Assembly (NCBI RefSeq): GCF_021654575.1
Contig: NZ_AP024488.1
Coordinates: 5,359,501 to 5,423,500 of the forward strand
DNA length: 64,000 nt
Source of the DNA: Desulfoluna limicola
Lineage (GTDB): Bacteria > Desulfobacterota > Desulfobacteria > Desulfobacterales > Desulfolunaceae
Direction of reading: 5' to 3'
The stretch's first letter is position 1. Each line of letters opens with the position of its first letter. The translations under genes and the position numbers were made by a program. Under the pieces are notes generated by a model. That model had not been told where the DNA came from, ran no database searches, and saw nothing but the letters and a program-made list of their open reading frames with translations. Below are positions 8,472 through 18,748 of this stretch, piece after piece.

Positions 8472-10832
8472 ATGAACAGGTTATCCACGATGCACCCGTT
8501 TATATTGCGGGGGGTTCTTTGTTATGTTGTTGTCTTTGCAAGTGCTTACAATTCATTTGTCGGTGAGGTTCAGGCAAGGGGGCGTTCCTGTGGGCCCATT
8601 TACCTCCGTACAGCCCAAGGGGAGATTATCAATCCCATGACAGGCGAGAACGATGACGCCCCTTTCAGCACCCGCAAAACCTGTGGCGCTTGTCATGACT
8701 ATGAGACCATCACAAAAGGGTACCACTTTCAGCAGGGGTGGGACCGGGTCCGTGATGACTTCAGCGTCGAGAAGCCCTGGGCCCTCTCCGACGGGATGAT
8801 GGGCAAGCAGTGACCGCCCTCTTTTCGTCAGTTGGCGAAAAAAGAGAATCGGTTTGAAGAGGAGATCGACCTCACCAGTTATTCGTGGGTGAACGCCGGA
8901 GGTGTGGCATCGATTGGAAAGCCGGGGTGCGGGGGATGCCATCCGGGAGGCGGGGGCTTGGAATTCGATCGTGACGGCCTTCGGTACGACGACCGCCTGG
9001 CACAGGAACCGGTGCTGTCTGACTCTTTGGACGGTGATTACCATAAGAGCCGCTGGGATCAGAGTGGGGTGGTGGAGGCAGACTGTTTTGTGTGCCATCT
9101 CCCGGGTTACTTTTATCGATCGAGGCTTGATCAACTGGCCCGTGAAAATTTCAGGTGGGCTGTGGTCGCGGGGTCGGGACTCGGGCAGGTGGAAGGGGCG
9201 GTAAGGGCTGGGGAAAAACCCAGTGTCGTTTACAATCGGCGTTTTTTCAATGAGGACGGCACGGTTGTCATCCGTATGAACTCGAGCCCTTCATCGGAGA
9301 ACTGCCTGTTCTGTCATGGCCTTGCCGATTTGATCAAAAGGGGGTTTTCATGGAATGACCATGTGAACCATGATGTTCATAATGCCAATGGTGTTGCGTG
9401 TACAGCGTGTCACCCGGGGGATGGAGAACACAATTTTGCCAAAGGTGATGAAAATCTCTCCACTGTGAGGGATGATTTGGACAACACCATGCGAACGTGC
9501 CGAGACTGTCATGAACTCGGGTACATGGGGGCGCCCAAGCCGTCTCATTACAGCATCCGCCCCAATCATCTCGAGAAGCTGGCATGCGAAGTGTGCCATA
9601 TCCCTTTTCTTGGTCGCTCAGCGGCCGCAGGGCTGGATGTTGCAACGGGCCAGGTGGTGAATTACCCCACGGGCGGGGCAGATAAAATTGGTGACGGCGT
9701 GAGCTGGATGCCCTCTTTTTACCCGTCTGATGACGGCCGGCTTCAACCGGTGAACCCGTTTGCGGCAAACCTGTATACCAACAGAGACGCCCATGGGATT
9801 TATCACCCATTGTTTCTTAAAGAGCTGGCACAGGCATATACGGTTGTCGGCGGGCAGCTGGAGGCAGGGGGGGATGGCGGTCCACTTGTGGATACAGACG
9901 ATGAAATTGTCGCGTATTTGGCTGCTCTGAGGGCAACCCTGGAAGGGAACCCTCGCTTTGGTCATGTGGACCCGCACTACCACATGGGGGGGCTTGTCTA
10001 CTCACTTCAGGGCTTGGGGCAGTTGGTGGTTGAAAAGGACACGTCCTGGGTTGCAACACCTGATGCATTCAACATCAATCATAACGTGGCACCGACCCAG
10101 ATGGCTTTGGGGGCCGGGGGGTGTTCGGATTGTCATGGCGAAAGGGCGCATTTGTTTGTGAGTTGGCTCAATGGGGGAGGGGGCTCAGGAGGGCGAGCTG
10201 AAGAGATGACGCTTTGGGGTGGGCTTTCTGGTGGTGGCACCTGGGTCTACTACCTAAGCCAGCTCCATGAATACAATGCGTTGAAAATATACATGGGGCC
10301 GTTTTTTATGCTGATCGTTGGTGCCCTCGTGTTCTGTCGCTTTCTTCGCAACTCAGCAAAACATCGGGCTTATTCTTTGACCCAACACCAGGACACTTTT
10401 TTTTCAGGGCATTGGTTGAGATCTGTTCGGTTTGCGTGTTTTACGGTGATTGTGCTGACGGGGTATCTTTTCTTCTTTAATCAGGTGGATATTTTAACGC
10501 TCTTGTTTGCAAGTCCGGCTGTAGCGATCAGGCTGCATTGGCTTTTCGGGCTGGTGTTTGTCTTTGCCGTGACGCTGGATTATCTCACCACACGGGGGGA
10601 TCGAAGGAAACCCTGGTGGGGGGCGGTGATGCTGGCCACGGGGGGGGGCTTGATTTTCAGGGGGGCCTTAAGCCCGAACAGCATCTACCTGCTCTCCATT
10701 TGTCACTCCTTTTTTGCCTTTTTGATTGTGGCCATGGTTGTGGCTCGGGGGTATTGGGGATGGGGCAGGCAACGGGCCATGCTGCAACGGATGGAGAAGC
10801 GGCTTTGTCAGGAATCATGTGCGGAGAAATAA
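8472..10832 (+). CDS. Octahaem c-type cytochrome with membrane b-type-like domain; probable selenoprotein (UGA at codon 114)
   Basis: One frame runs from the ATG at 8472 (GGGGGA five bases upstream) to 10832, broken only by TGA at 8811-8813. Read through, it gives 786 residues. Residues 1-35 are a signal peptide. Eight CxxCH haem motifs follow: CGACH 71, CGGCH 153, CFVCH 205, CLFCH 278, CTACH 310, CRDCH 343, CEVCH 372 and CSDCH 551. At least four hydrophobic segments lie near 606-625, 653-671, 686-706 and 734-758, with His647, His690 and His745 as possible haem b ligands. The UGA falls between haems 1 and 2, and protein-like sequence continues without a frame change. A hairpin of the bacterial SECIS type starts six bases after it. 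The restart (TTG at 8832) has no ribosome site. I infer selenocysteine at 114; a nonsense mutation is the alternative. Likely role: quinone-linked periplasmic electron transfer. Confidence 0.75.
8811..8846 (+). promoter_or_regulatory. Candidate bacterial SECIS element
   Basis: Directly after the in-frame TGA, positions 8819-8829 (CTCTTTTCGTC) pair with 8834-8846 (GGCGAAAAAAGAG), leaving a two-base AA bulge and the apical loop AGTT at 8830-8833. The loop G and U lie 18-19 bases past the UGA, close to the spacing in E. coli fdhF, where SelB reads a GU in the loop. One pair is a T-G wobble. Confidence 0.7.
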
Positions 10833-10900
10833 TGCTGTTTCAGCAAGAGTTGTTCCTGATCCGCTCTGTTAGGCAGGCACCGGTAAAGCCGGCCCACAAG

Positions 10901-10968
10901 GCCTGCTTGTCAAACCCAGCCCATAAACATGGGCAAATGTTTGTCCCCCGGCAGGGCCGCCGGAGGCC
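10901..10968 (-). repeat. Interspersed repeat, type A (reverse orientation)
   Basis: Reverse copy of the type A element: GCTTGTCAAACCC, AAATGTTTG, then CCCCCGGCAGGGCCGCCGGAGGC. It fills most of the gap after the octahaem cytochrome gene. Confidence 0.8.
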
Positions 10969-11047
10969 GTGTTGAGCTGACTCGTTACGTTTTATAAAAA
11001 AAGCTCAAGGGTGTAGCGGCTCGAATATGTATGGGGGAAGAGGCGGT

Positions 11048-11461
11048 TTATTGTGCTGATGGCTCACGCATCAGGTGCCCGTTGCCCGTGAAACCAAATC
11101 GGCGGTACCAGGCATCCAGGGCTTCGTCGTCAAGCAGTGGGGGCGTCCCGTCGGGGGAGGGCACGGGGCTGAGGCTGATGGGGACCAGAAATCGGTTGGC
11201 TTCAAGGCACAGCTCTTCCAGCATTTTTGTGCCGTGGCCCCTGCCGGGTTTAAAGGCACCCAGGTGATAGAGGTGGACCACTTCGCGTTCTCCCTGGACC
11301 ATCACCGCAAGGGCCGCGGTGCCGATGGGTGTCCCGCAGGTGTCTTCAAAAACAAAGGGGAAAATTTCAAGCAGGCCGGGGCCGTAGCCAACACTGATGG
11401 CAATGCGACCGCTGAATCGGGTGTAGAGGGAAAGGACAAGGGCGTGGGCGGGACTTGCCAT
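11048..11461 (-). CDS. GNAT-family N-acetyltransferase
   Basis: The 137-residue protein carries the GNAT core: beta strands around GTPIGTAALAVM and VVHLYHLGAF, then the acetyl-CoA binding loop as KPGRGHGTKMLEELCLEA, and the late strand WYRRFGFTGNGHLM. Such enzymes move an acetyl group from acetyl-CoA to an amine; the substrate is unknown. I start at the ATG at 11461 because CGGAGA lies six bases upstream; the longer open frame to 11869 overlaps the next gene on the same strand and has no start signal. Confidence 0.8.
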   Translation of the reverse strand: MASPAHALVLSLYTRFSGRIAISVGYGPGLLEIFPFVFEDTCGTPIGTAALAVMVQGEREVVHLYHLGAFKPGRGHGTKMLEELCLEANRFLVPISLSPVPSPDGTPPLLDDEALDAWYRRFGFTGNGHLMREPSAQ

Positions 11462-11684
11462 GGCTGGTCTCCGTGCTCTGTGCTGCATTCGGGGTTTAAA
11501 AAAACGGGTTCGCAGCAGACGCACAGGGGTAGGGGATGGAGTCCGCAATGTATTTTTCTCGGAATCACGGCTGGTTATATCACAAGGGCACCTGTTGGCA
11601 ACGTAAAAGTTGGTTCTGGAGGGAACGCCAGGCAGAAGGCGGCAGGGGAACGTGGGGCAGGGGGCGATGTGTCGCCCCCATTGT

Positions 11685-12305
11685 TTACCTGGGGTCTGGC
11701 CCGGCTGGGGCACCCTGATTTGGGCTTTGGTTGGGCTCCGACATCCCGAGGCCAATCTCATCGGCGACCTTGCGCATGCCGAGGATGGTCTCGCTGATGA
11801 GCTCTGAAATCTCCATGCCGAGCATCTCAGCCCCTTTTTCGATGATGGATCGGTCCACGCCGGCGGCAAAGCTTTTGTCTTTCCATTTCTTTTTGACCGA
11901 TTTTGGCTTCATGTCCATGACGCTTTTTGAGGGCCGAACCAGGGCGGTGGAGGTGATGAGCCCGGTGAGTTCGTCAATGGCGTAGAGGGTCTGCTCCAGC
12001 TTGGTTTCCGGCTTCACATCGGAGACGATGCCCCACCCGTGGCTGACAACGGCGCGGATCCAGGGGGCGGGCCACCCTGCCTCGGTCAGGATCTCCTTGG
12101 CTTTCGTGCAGTGCTCGTCGGGGTACATCTCGTAGTCGATGTCGTGGACGAGGCCGATGATGCCCCATTCGTCAACATCTCCCCCGAATTTTTCGGCAAA
12201 GTGGCGCATGACGCCCTCCACGGAAAGGGCGTGCTTGGTGAGGCTTTCGCTTGTGTTGTAGCGCTGGAAGAGGTCAAGGGCTTGGCTGCGGGTGGGCTGG
12301 CTCAT
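11685..12305 (-). CDS. HD-domain protein, phosphohydrolase-like
   Basis: The 206-residue protein has the HD pattern with histidine in TKHALSVEGVMRHFAEKFG, the HD pair in GLVHDIDYEMYPDEH, and a later histidine in VVSHGWG. The short form with VHDIDYEMYP is a common stand-alone bacterial HD protein whose substrate is not established. AAGGAG lies upstream of the ATG at 12305. The C-terminal tail (PNQSPNQGAPAGPDPR) is low complexity. It lies head-to-tail with the GNAT gene and the crotonase gene on the minus strand, with 220-bp gaps, so a shared transcript is possible but not shown. Confidence 0.85.
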   Translation of the reverse strand: MSQPTRSQALDLFQRYNTSESLTKHALSVEGVMRHFAEKFGGDVDEWGIIGLVHDIDYEMYPDEHCTKAKEILTEAGWPAPWIRAVVSHGWGIVSDVKPETKLEQTLYAIDELTGLITSTALVRPSKSVMDMKPKSVKKKWKDKSFAAGVDRSIIEKGAEMLGMEISELISETILGMRKVADEIGLGMSEPNQSPNQGAPAGPDPR

Positions 12306-12530
12306 GGGTTACGGCTCCTTGCTGATAGGGTATCTGGGCTCTGGTTATCTTTCAAAGAAGATAATCACTTCGAGCCCGAAGGCAAGGGGGCCGCGGCCAG
12401 GGGCCATGCAGAGACACAGGCACAGCCATCCACTGATTGAGGGGCAGCCGCCTTGCATGCCATGTCTGGTACGTATCGCGGTGCAGGCGGCCAGCAGCGT
12501 TTAACGGAGTGATCACCCCTCGCCCAGCCC

Positions 12531-13304
12531 CTACATCTCCTCATGCTGGTGGCGCCTTAAGGTGGCTTCCAGGATCTTGTTCTCGTACTCCAGAAAGCCT
12601 TCCAGGTCTTTCATGCAGTACCCCAGAAGTTTTTTTGTGCCGAAAAGGGCCTGGGGGCTTCTGTGGGCAAAGGCGTGGGCCGTTTCAAGGGCCGTTGTCC
12701 TAAGGGTCTCCTGCTTGACGATACGATGAACCAGGCCCAGGCTCAGGGCTTCGTCCATGCCGATATCCCGTCCCGAGTATAGAATTTCCGCACATTTGGC
12801 AGGGCCGAGGAGGTGGGAGAGCAGGAAAACCCCTCCTCCCTTGGGGGGCAGGCCCAGATCCAGGGCGGGGTTTTCAAAAAGGGTCTCTTTGGTGGTGATG
12901 CGGTAATCACAGAGCAGGGAGAGGTTCATGAAAAGAAAGGCGGTGTTTCCGCTTCCGGCATGCACCACAAAGGGATTGATGTTGTATAGCTTTATGATGA
13001 ACTGGTTGAGGCCGTTGTAGAGGCGTTTGAGTTGAGTCTGGTCCGCGGCTGTGGCGGTGCTTAAGTACTGCCGGTAGAAGGTGAGGTACTCTTCTTTGTC
13101 CAGGCGCTGCGGGGCGGCGATGATGAGAAAGACACGGATGGTGGCATCCCTGGAGACGGAGTCGAGGTAGTCCAGGATGCGTGTTTTCGCAGCGAGATCT
13201 GTGAGGTGATGGAGCAGGTGCTTGTGAAAGGTGAGCACCTCGACATCCTCCACCCGCTCGCAGGTGAAGAGGTCGGTGTCATTGGTAGGGGTGGGGTGTG
13301 TCAT
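12531..13304 (-). CDS. Crotonase-fold protein lacking the hydratase glutamates
   Basis: The 257-residue protein has the crotonase (enoyl-CoA hydratase/isomerase) core: an oxyanion-type segment FVVHAGSGNTAFLFMNLSLL, then CDYRITTKETLFENPALDLGLPPKGGGVFLL. Aligned by eye with enoyl-CoA hydratase, the first catalytic glutamate falls on an asparagine (MNLSLLCD) and the second on an alanine (FENPALDLG). It is therefore unlikely to be a classical hydratase; an isomerase, thioesterase, dehalogenase-like or non-enzymatic role is open. A strong GGAGGT site precedes the ATG at 13304. No fatty-acid degradation genes are adjacent. Confidence 0.8.
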   Translation of the reverse strand: MTHPTPTNDTDLFTCERVEDVEVLTFHKHLLHHLTDLAAKTRILDYLDSVSRDATIRVFLIIAAPQRLDKEEYLTFYRQYLSTATAADQTQLKRLYNGLNQFIIKLYNINPFVVHAGSGNTAFLFMNLSLLCDYRITTKETLFENPALDLGLPPKGGGVFLLSHLLGPAKCAEILYSGRDIGMDEALSLGLVHRIVKQETLRTTALETAHAFAHRSPQALFGTKKLLGYCMKDLEGFLEYENKILEATLRRHQHEEM

Positions 13305-13919
13305 GGCGTACCTCCATGTGGCATGGCCGCTTGGAAAGGAAACGGCAGGTCATTGGGGATTCTTTGATATCGTGTCGGACCGAAGGGGCTGGACCGTGTG
13401 TCGGGAGTGTCGGCTGATGTGATTTCACTGTTCAAGCGACAGCGGTAAGTAAATCAAAATCCGTGCCTAAGAGGCCCACGAAGTGGTCATGGCCTGGCTT
13501 GACAGGGGCACGGCAAGGGTGCCGGTCTTTCAAGGGGGCTGTCGGCCCACACCATCAGCAGTAAAGATCCATTGGGTGTGTGGGATGCGTCATTCACATC
13601 AAGGGAAGGCGCAAAAGGCGCTTGACGGCATTGTTGTCCGGAGCGAGGAACTGGGGTGTCGTGTTCTTTTTCACCATGACAAGGTGGCTGACAGCGGGGC
13701 GTGTTGAGGGGCGCCTTCTCAGGGTGGTTTTATGTCCCTGATGGAAGGGGGCTGAGCCGTGGCCGTATGGGCCGCTGTCTTCTCATTTTTACCAGATTCG
13801 CGTGCCTTTCACAATTGGATATCTCATTGAAAAAATAACCGGTTGGGCGTATCTTTGGGCCATGCTTCCTTTCAGCGCTACTCTCACCACATCAAAGAGT
13901 TTCCAAAGGACAATGTGTC
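13305..13919. other. Intergenic stretch, nothing recognised
   Basis: The 615 bp between divergent genes contain short open frames but no family similarity or ribosome binding sites. They probably hold the promoters of the crotonase gene (minus) and of the DUF523/DUF1722 gene (plus). Confidence 0.5.
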
Positions 13920-14876
13920 ATGTTTCCCAAACCTGTCATCGTCGTGAGCAAGTGCCTGGGGTTTGATGCCTGCCGCTACAACGGTCAGGCCATTTACGCC
14001 CCCTTTGTCGATTCGTTAAAAGCGCATGTTGATTTTATCCCTGTCTGCCCCGAGGTGGAGATTGGGCTCGGGGTGCCTCGTCAGCCCATTCGCATGGCCA
14101 TGGTCAAGAAGGTGCCCCACCTCTACCAACCTTCCACGGAGAGGGTCCTCACCGAGGGGATGGTGGCGTTTGCCCGGGGCTTTTTCAACACGCTTCCAGC
14201 GGTGGACGGGTTTATCCTGAAAAATCGGTCCCCGTCCTGCGGGCCTTCGGACGTCAAGGTGTATGAGGGGCTCTCTAAAACCGCCGGGTCCAAGAGGGGC
14301 GCCGGCTTTTTCGCCTCTTGTGCGGCCGAACGATTCCCGGGGGTGCCCATGGAAGACGAAGGGCGGCTTAAGAATTATGAGCTTCGGGAGCAGTTTCTTA
14401 TCCGGCTCTACTCCTTCGCCCGGTTCAGGCAGGCAAGGGCGTCCGGGCGGATGCGCGACCTTGTTGCGTATCAAAGTACCCATAAGCTCCTGCTTCTTGC
14501 TTGGAACCAGACCCGCTTTCGAGCGTGTGGAAAGGTGGTGGCCAATCATGAAAAACGTCCTGTGGCCGATGTGTTTGCCCTGTACAATGAGGAGCTTAAA
14601 AAGGCCCTGGCCACCCGGCCCCGTAACGCTTCGATGATCAATACCCTGATGCACGCCTTTGGCTGGGTTTCGGATGGTTTGTCTCGAGACGAAAAAGCGT
14701 ACTTCCTTGAGAGCCTTGAGGAGTATCGCGATGAACGGATTCCCCTCTCCGCACTGCTTCGGCTTATCAAGGGGTATGCCGTAAGGTTTGAGCAGGATTA
14801 CCTTCTCAGTCAGGTACTCCTGAACCCCTTTCCCTTACCCCTTGTGAAATTGTCAGATTCCGGCAAAGGCCGCTGA
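13920..14876 (+). CDS. DUF523-DUF1722 fusion protein (YbgA-like)
   Basis: The 318-residue protein joins two known domains. The N-terminal DUF523 part (about 1-150) has VSKCLGFDACRYNG, a C-rich ILKNRSPSCGPSDVKVY and a later FFASCAAERFPG; its cysteines match those that hold an iron-sulfur cluster in thiouracil desulfidase-type DUF523 proteins. The C-terminal DUF1722 part (about 190-300) has FRQARASGRMRDLVAYQSTHKLLLLAWNQ, typical of YbgA. AAAGGAC lies upstream. The two-domain form is widespread and often lies near DNA photolyase genes, but no such gene is next to it here. The role is uncertain: sulfur removal from a modified base is a family-based inference. Confidence 0.88.
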   Translation: MFPKPVIVVSKCLGFDACRYNGQAIYAPFVDSLKAHVDFIPVCPEVEIGLGVPRQPIRMAMVKKVPHLYQPSTERVLTEGMVAFARGFFNTLPAVDGFILKNRSPSCGPSDVKVYEGLSKTAGSKRGAGFFASCAAERFPGVPMEDEGRLKNYELREQFLIRLYSFARFRQARASGRMRDLVAYQSTHKLLLLAWNQTRFRACGKVVANHEKRPVADVFALYNEELKKALATRPRNASMINTLMHAFGWVSDGLSRDEKAYFLESLEEYRDERIPLSALLRLIKGYAVRFEQDYLLSQVLLNPFPLPLVKLSDSGKGR

Positions 14877-15302
14877 CCCTTTTGGGTGGTTTGAAGAGGG
14901 GAACAAATGGGGAGAAAACAATAAAAGTCGAGGGGTTTTGGCCTCACCGGTTCCGTTGCGTGCTTTTTTCTTGGATTCAACAGCGCCTGATTTGGTGACT
15001 TGACTGTAATGCCTGTAAACGACACCGCTTTTTTTATTGACGACAGGCTGGTGTATCTGATTTGGTCCAAGGCGGGAAGCCTCCGCAAGGAAGGTTTATC
15101 AGGGTGGAAACCAAGCTGTCGGTGTGGGGCTGAAACAAGAGCGGTGGTCGTTATGGGCCCCGGCCTTGTTTATACTTCGCGTCATTTCCCTTCCATATCG
15201 AGAAATCGATCTCCTGAAATTTGGGTTGCCCACATGGGATGCCGAAGAAGCGACATGTCGGCTGGTTGATGTTTTGCAGGTTTATTGTTTTTTGTGTGGG
15301 GG
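14877..15302. other. Intergenic stretch before the sensor kinase
   Basis: The 426 bp carry open frames without family similarity. No repeat element or terminator with a clear T-run was recognised. Confidence 0.45.
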
Positions 15303-18257
15303 ATGGGTGTGGTTCGGTTCAAGTCCAGCATTGGTGTCCAACTGACAGTCACGCTTTCAATTGTTCTTTTGATTTTTGCGGTTGTTTTTGCTGTGTTCAC
15401 CACCCGTCATGTTCAGCAATTCGGTGACAGTTTTTCCGAACAGACGGTGAGCACCCTTCGCCATCGGGTCGAGGTGAACCTTGCGGACCGGATCAATATT
15501 CGGGCCCTCTATTTTGATCATCTTTTTCAAGGTATCGCCGACAATTCAGCCCGGCTTGCTGAAAAAGCGGGGCATGTTCTTTTCGACACCTCCCGTGATT
15601 CCACACCTTGCCCGGTCATTCCCCCCCTTGCTCCCCTCTCTTCCAATGTCCATGTGGGGTCCTTCGATTCCACGGTCATGGTGGTGCGCCTTCTGGATGC
15701 TGGCACCCCTCTGGATCCGGCTGCGCGGGACCGTCTCGCCTGCCTCTATCCCTATCTTGACATGATGGGGCAGGCCTCCTCATCAGCTTCAGCCGCCTAT
15801 GTTGCGACCACAGATGGTTTTATCGAGTACTACTCGAACACCGTGGTAAAGAAACATTTTTCCAACCTTACCATGCCGATTCTCCAGGAATGTGCCTGGT
15901 TCGCGGGAGCGGCACCGGAAGAGAACCCCTCTCAGTCCACTGTCTGGACACCCATTTACGCTGACTCTCTGGGAGGCGGACTGGTGGTCACGGCATCCAC
16001 GCCCATTGTTTCCGAGGAGGGGGCGTTCAAAGGCGTGGCAGGGATTGACATGTCCCTTGACGGCCTGTTTGAAGAGATCCTCCATGAAGAGGGCGTGATG
16101 GTTGGGGTGGACGGCATGTTTTGGTTTCTGCTGGATATGAACGGGGTCCCCATCGTGTTCCCGGAGGATAAATTGGAAGATTTCGGCCTGCGGGGGACCG
16201 GCGACAAGGGGACGCCCCGTGGCTTGCTTGAGTCCTCTGATCCGCGGCTCAGGCGTTATGCCCATGGCTTGTTGAGCCTGGATAAGGGGGATGTTCGAAT
16301 CGAGCTGGGCGGCAGCGCGCTCCTTATCTCCCACCATGTTCTGCCGAGCACCGGTTGGGTGCTGGGTGTTGTTGTGCCGGATGACGCCCTTCTCTCGGGG
16401 CTGGAACAGACCCTGCTGACGTACCGGCAGGCCACACGCCGCATGGGGTGGGAGATTGTGGTGGGGGCCATTGTCTTCATCGCCCTGGGCCTTGGGTTGT
16501 TTTACTATGCCCTGAAGGAACGGTTGGTGCGCCCGCTTCGGATGTTGGCCAACCAGGCACGACGGGTAAGTGAAGGGGACCTTGAGATTAAAACAGTGGC
16601 CCTTTCAGGTGGTGATGAAATGGCCCACCTTGCTGGTTCTTTTGACCAGATGATCGCCTCCCTGAAGGAGGGACGCGATTTTCAGGAGCGGACCACCGAT
16701 TATCTGGAGACCATGGTTCGGTCCAGAACGCGGGACGTGGAGGAGAAAGCTGAAGAGCTGCATACCGCTCTTACGGAGTTGACCACGATTTTCTCGAACA
16801 GCATGGTGGGCATCATGCTTCTGAAGGGGGGGCGGTATCTCTGGAAAGCCAACGATCGCCTGGCCCAACTTCTCGGGTACGACTCCCCTGAAGAGATGGA
16901 GGGGCTCTCCATGCAGGCACTTCATCTCAGCGAGGAACGATGGAAACGGTTCGGCACCCTTCACTATGAAGCCCTTGTTCATGGGGAACGTACGCATATT
17001 GATTATCAGATGAAACGTCGGGACGGTTCTTCCGTGTGGTGCACCCTTTCAGGCAAGGCCGTGGACAGCAGTACTCCCCCGGACCTCAACAAAGGGGTTC
17101 TCTGGATGGTGGACGACATTACCGAGCGGAAAGCCTCGGAACAGGCGATTCGTGACAGCGAAGAGCGGTTTCGGGAGATGGCGGAACTGCTCCCCTGCAT
17201 TGTCTGTGAAGTGGATGTGGCTTTTCGGGTTACCTATGTGAACAGCCTCGGGATGAAGACGTTTGGGCTTCACTCCGAAGATTTTGATACCCCTGGGATT
17301 GCCCTGAAGGTTCTGCACCCCGAAGACAGGCAGCGGATGACGGGGCGAATGGAGATCGTCATGGACGGCGGTGAGGTGGAGCCCACCGAATTTCGCATGG
17401 TTCGCGGTGATGGGACGGAGATGACGGCTCTGCTTCACTCGACCCCTATTGTCAAAAACAACGCGGTGGTTGGGATTCGGGCCAGTGTCACCGATGTGAC
17501 CGAGTACCGAGCCATGCAGGGGGCCCTGCTGAAGCAGCGAAAGCTGGACCTGATCAGCTCCCTTACCAGCGGCATTGCCCACGACTTCAACAATATGCTT
17601 GCCGTGATGCTGGGGCGCGTGGAGTTGGCCCTCCTCTCCCTGGATGAAAAGAGCCCCGCCCGGGTGCATCTGGTCACAATGGAGGCGACCTTGGAGCGGG
17701 CTCGGGATCTTATGGATCGACTCATCACCCTCTCCACCCGAGGGGAGGGCGTTGAACGCTCTGTTTCCTTGCAGGACGTCCTCCACAGGTGCGTGGCCAA
17801 TGCCGGGGGAGAGGCGCAAAGGGTGGCTCTCGATATTTCGGAGACGGTTCCCGAGGTGACTGTGGACGCCATGCAGATGGCAAAAGCCATTGAGTACGTG
17901 CTCAACAACGCTCGGGAAGCATATGACGGGGAGGGGGATGTGTGGGTGACCTGCACCAGCCATGCAAAGGGGAGCAGGCGGCATCCGGACCTGAGTGAAA
18001 AGCCCTTTGTGGAGGTGGCGGTTCGGGATGAAGGCCGAGGCATCGGTGAGGAACACCTCCATCACATTTTGGATCCTTACTACACCACGAAGGAGAGAAG
18101 TTCCCAGAAGGGCATGGGGCTTGGCCTTGCCGTCACCCACGCCGTGGTGACGCGCCACGGGGGAACCCTTGCCGTGGACTCCCGGAAGGGCCGTGGAACA
18201 ACGGTCTCGATCTACCTTCCCGTGGGCAGCCATGGCCGGAAGGCCGGAAGGCTATAG
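15303..18257 (+). CDS. Membrane sensor histidine kinase (Cache-HAMP-PAS-PAS-HisKA-HATPase)
   Basis: A roughly 984-residue sensor kinase. A first membrane helix (about 10-33) and a second (about 382-400) flank a large periplasmic region with dCache features such as [28 protein letters not shown] linker ([22 protein letters not shown]) follows, then a coiled coil, two PAS domains near 495-610 and 620-735, the phospho-acceptor His760 in [10 protein letters not shown], and the ATPase domain with the N box [21 protein letters not shown] and [18 protein letters not shown]-type kinases normally phosphorylate a response regulator; none is adjacent. The start could be the ATG at 15303, or GTG at 15309, which has better spacing from GGGGGA. 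The 3' end overlaps the convergent phhB gene by six bases. Confidence 0.93.
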   Translation: MGVVRFKSSIGVQLTVTLSIVLLIFAVVFAVFTTRHVQQFGDSFSEQTVSTLRHRVEVNLADRINIRALYFDHLFQGIADNSARLAEKAGHVLFDTSRDSTPCPVIPPLAPLSSNVHVGSFDSTVMVVRLLDAGTPLDPAARDRLACLYPYLDMMGQASSSASAAYVATTDGFIEYYSNTVVKKHFSNLTMPILQECAWFAGAAPEENPSQSTVWTPIYADSLGGGLVVTASTPIVSEEGAFKGVAGIDMSLDGLFEEILHEEGVMVGVDGMFWFLLDMNGVPIVFPEDKLEDFGLRGTGDKGTPRGLLESSDPRLRRYAHGLLSLDKGDVRIELGGSALLISHHVLPSTGWVLGVVVPDDALLSGLEQTLLTYRQATRRMGWEIVVGAIVFIALGLGLFYYALKERLVRPLRMLANQARRVSEGDLEIKTVALSGGDEMAHLAGSFDQMIASLKEGRDFQERTTDYLETMVRSRTRDVEEKAEELHTALTELTTIFSNSMVGIMLLKGGRYLWKANDRLAQLLGYDSPEEMEGLSMQALHLSEERWKRFGTLHYEALVHGERTHIDYQMKRRDGSSVWCTLSGKAVDSSTPPDLNKGVLWMVDDITERKASEQAIRDSEERFREMAELLPCIVCEVDVAFRVTYVNSLGMKTFGLHSEDFDTPGIALKVLHPEDRQRMTGRMEIVMDGGEVEPTEFRMVRGDGTEMTALLHSTPIVKNNAVVGIRASVTDVTEYRAMQGALLKQRKLDLISSLTSGIAHDFNNMLAVMLGRVELALLSLDEKSPARVHLVTMEATLERARDLMDRLITLSTRGEGVERSVSLQDVLHRCVANAGGEAQRVALDISETVPEVTVDAMQMAKAIEYVLNNAREAYDGEGDVWVTCTSHAKGSRRHPDLSEKPFVEVAVRDEGRGIGEEHLHHILDPYYTTKERSSQKGMGLGLAVTHAVVTRHGGTLAVDSRKGRGTTVSIYLPVGSHGRKAGRL

Positions 18258-18557
18258 CCCTGAGATTCTGTCCATAAAGGCGGCCAATGAAAAGTCCTGC
18301 TCCGTGAGCCCATCGGCATCGTGGGTGGTGAGGGCCACGTCAACCCGCCCGTAAACGTTGGTCCACTCCGGATGATGATCCACCTTTTCGGCCTTGATGG
18401 CCACACGGGTCATGAACCCGAAGGCGGCATTGAAGCTTTTGAAGGCAAATTGTTTTTTCAGATAATCGCCCTCCACACACCAGGGCACCTCGCATGCGTC
18501 GTTCAACTCCTCAAGACGCATGCTGATCTCCTCTTGAGACAAACCGTTTGGCTCCAT
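18252..18557 (-). CDS. phhB: Pterin-4a-carbinolamine dehydratase
   Basis: The 101-residue protein has the active-site signature [24 protein letters not shown], with the histidine pair and the W/Y positions expected for pterin-4a-carbinolamine dehydratase (PCD/DCoH). The enzyme recycles tetrahydrobiopterin-type cofactor by dehydrating the 4a-hydroxy form. GGAGG lies four bases before the ATG at 18557, so I prefer this to the longer open frame. No phenylalanine hydroxylase gene is beside it; in bacteria lacking that enzyme the protein may serve in molybdopterin or other pterin metabolism. Its last two codons overlap the sensor kinase gene end-to-end. Confidence 0.92.
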   Translation of the reverse strand: MEPNGLSQEEISMRLEELNDACEVPWCVEGDYLKKQFAFKSFNAAFGFMTRVAIKAEKVDHHPEWTNVYGRVDVALTTHDADGLTEQDFSLAAFMDRISGL

Positions 18558-18748
18558 GGATCCTCCATTATTGGGGCGATGGTTGCCGCCCCTGGTCTTG
18601 GCTTTGCGGGTCATTGCTGTGGGCTAAGGGACCGTTGTCACCGGTTCGTCGGCGCACGGGGTCTTGATAATGTTCTATCATGAGTAATCAAATGGTCCTG
18701 TTAAATCAAGGGGAATGGTGATTTTTCGACTTTTTTGACATCAAACGT

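Noticed and set aside
8832-10832. Separate gene starting at the TTG after the UGA
   Set aside because: No ribosome binding site precedes it and the product would lack a signal peptide and the first haem; one read-through protein is simpler.
15000-15269. 89-codon open frame before the sensor kinase
   Set aside because: No family similarity and no ribosome site, and the composition is that of non-coding sequence.
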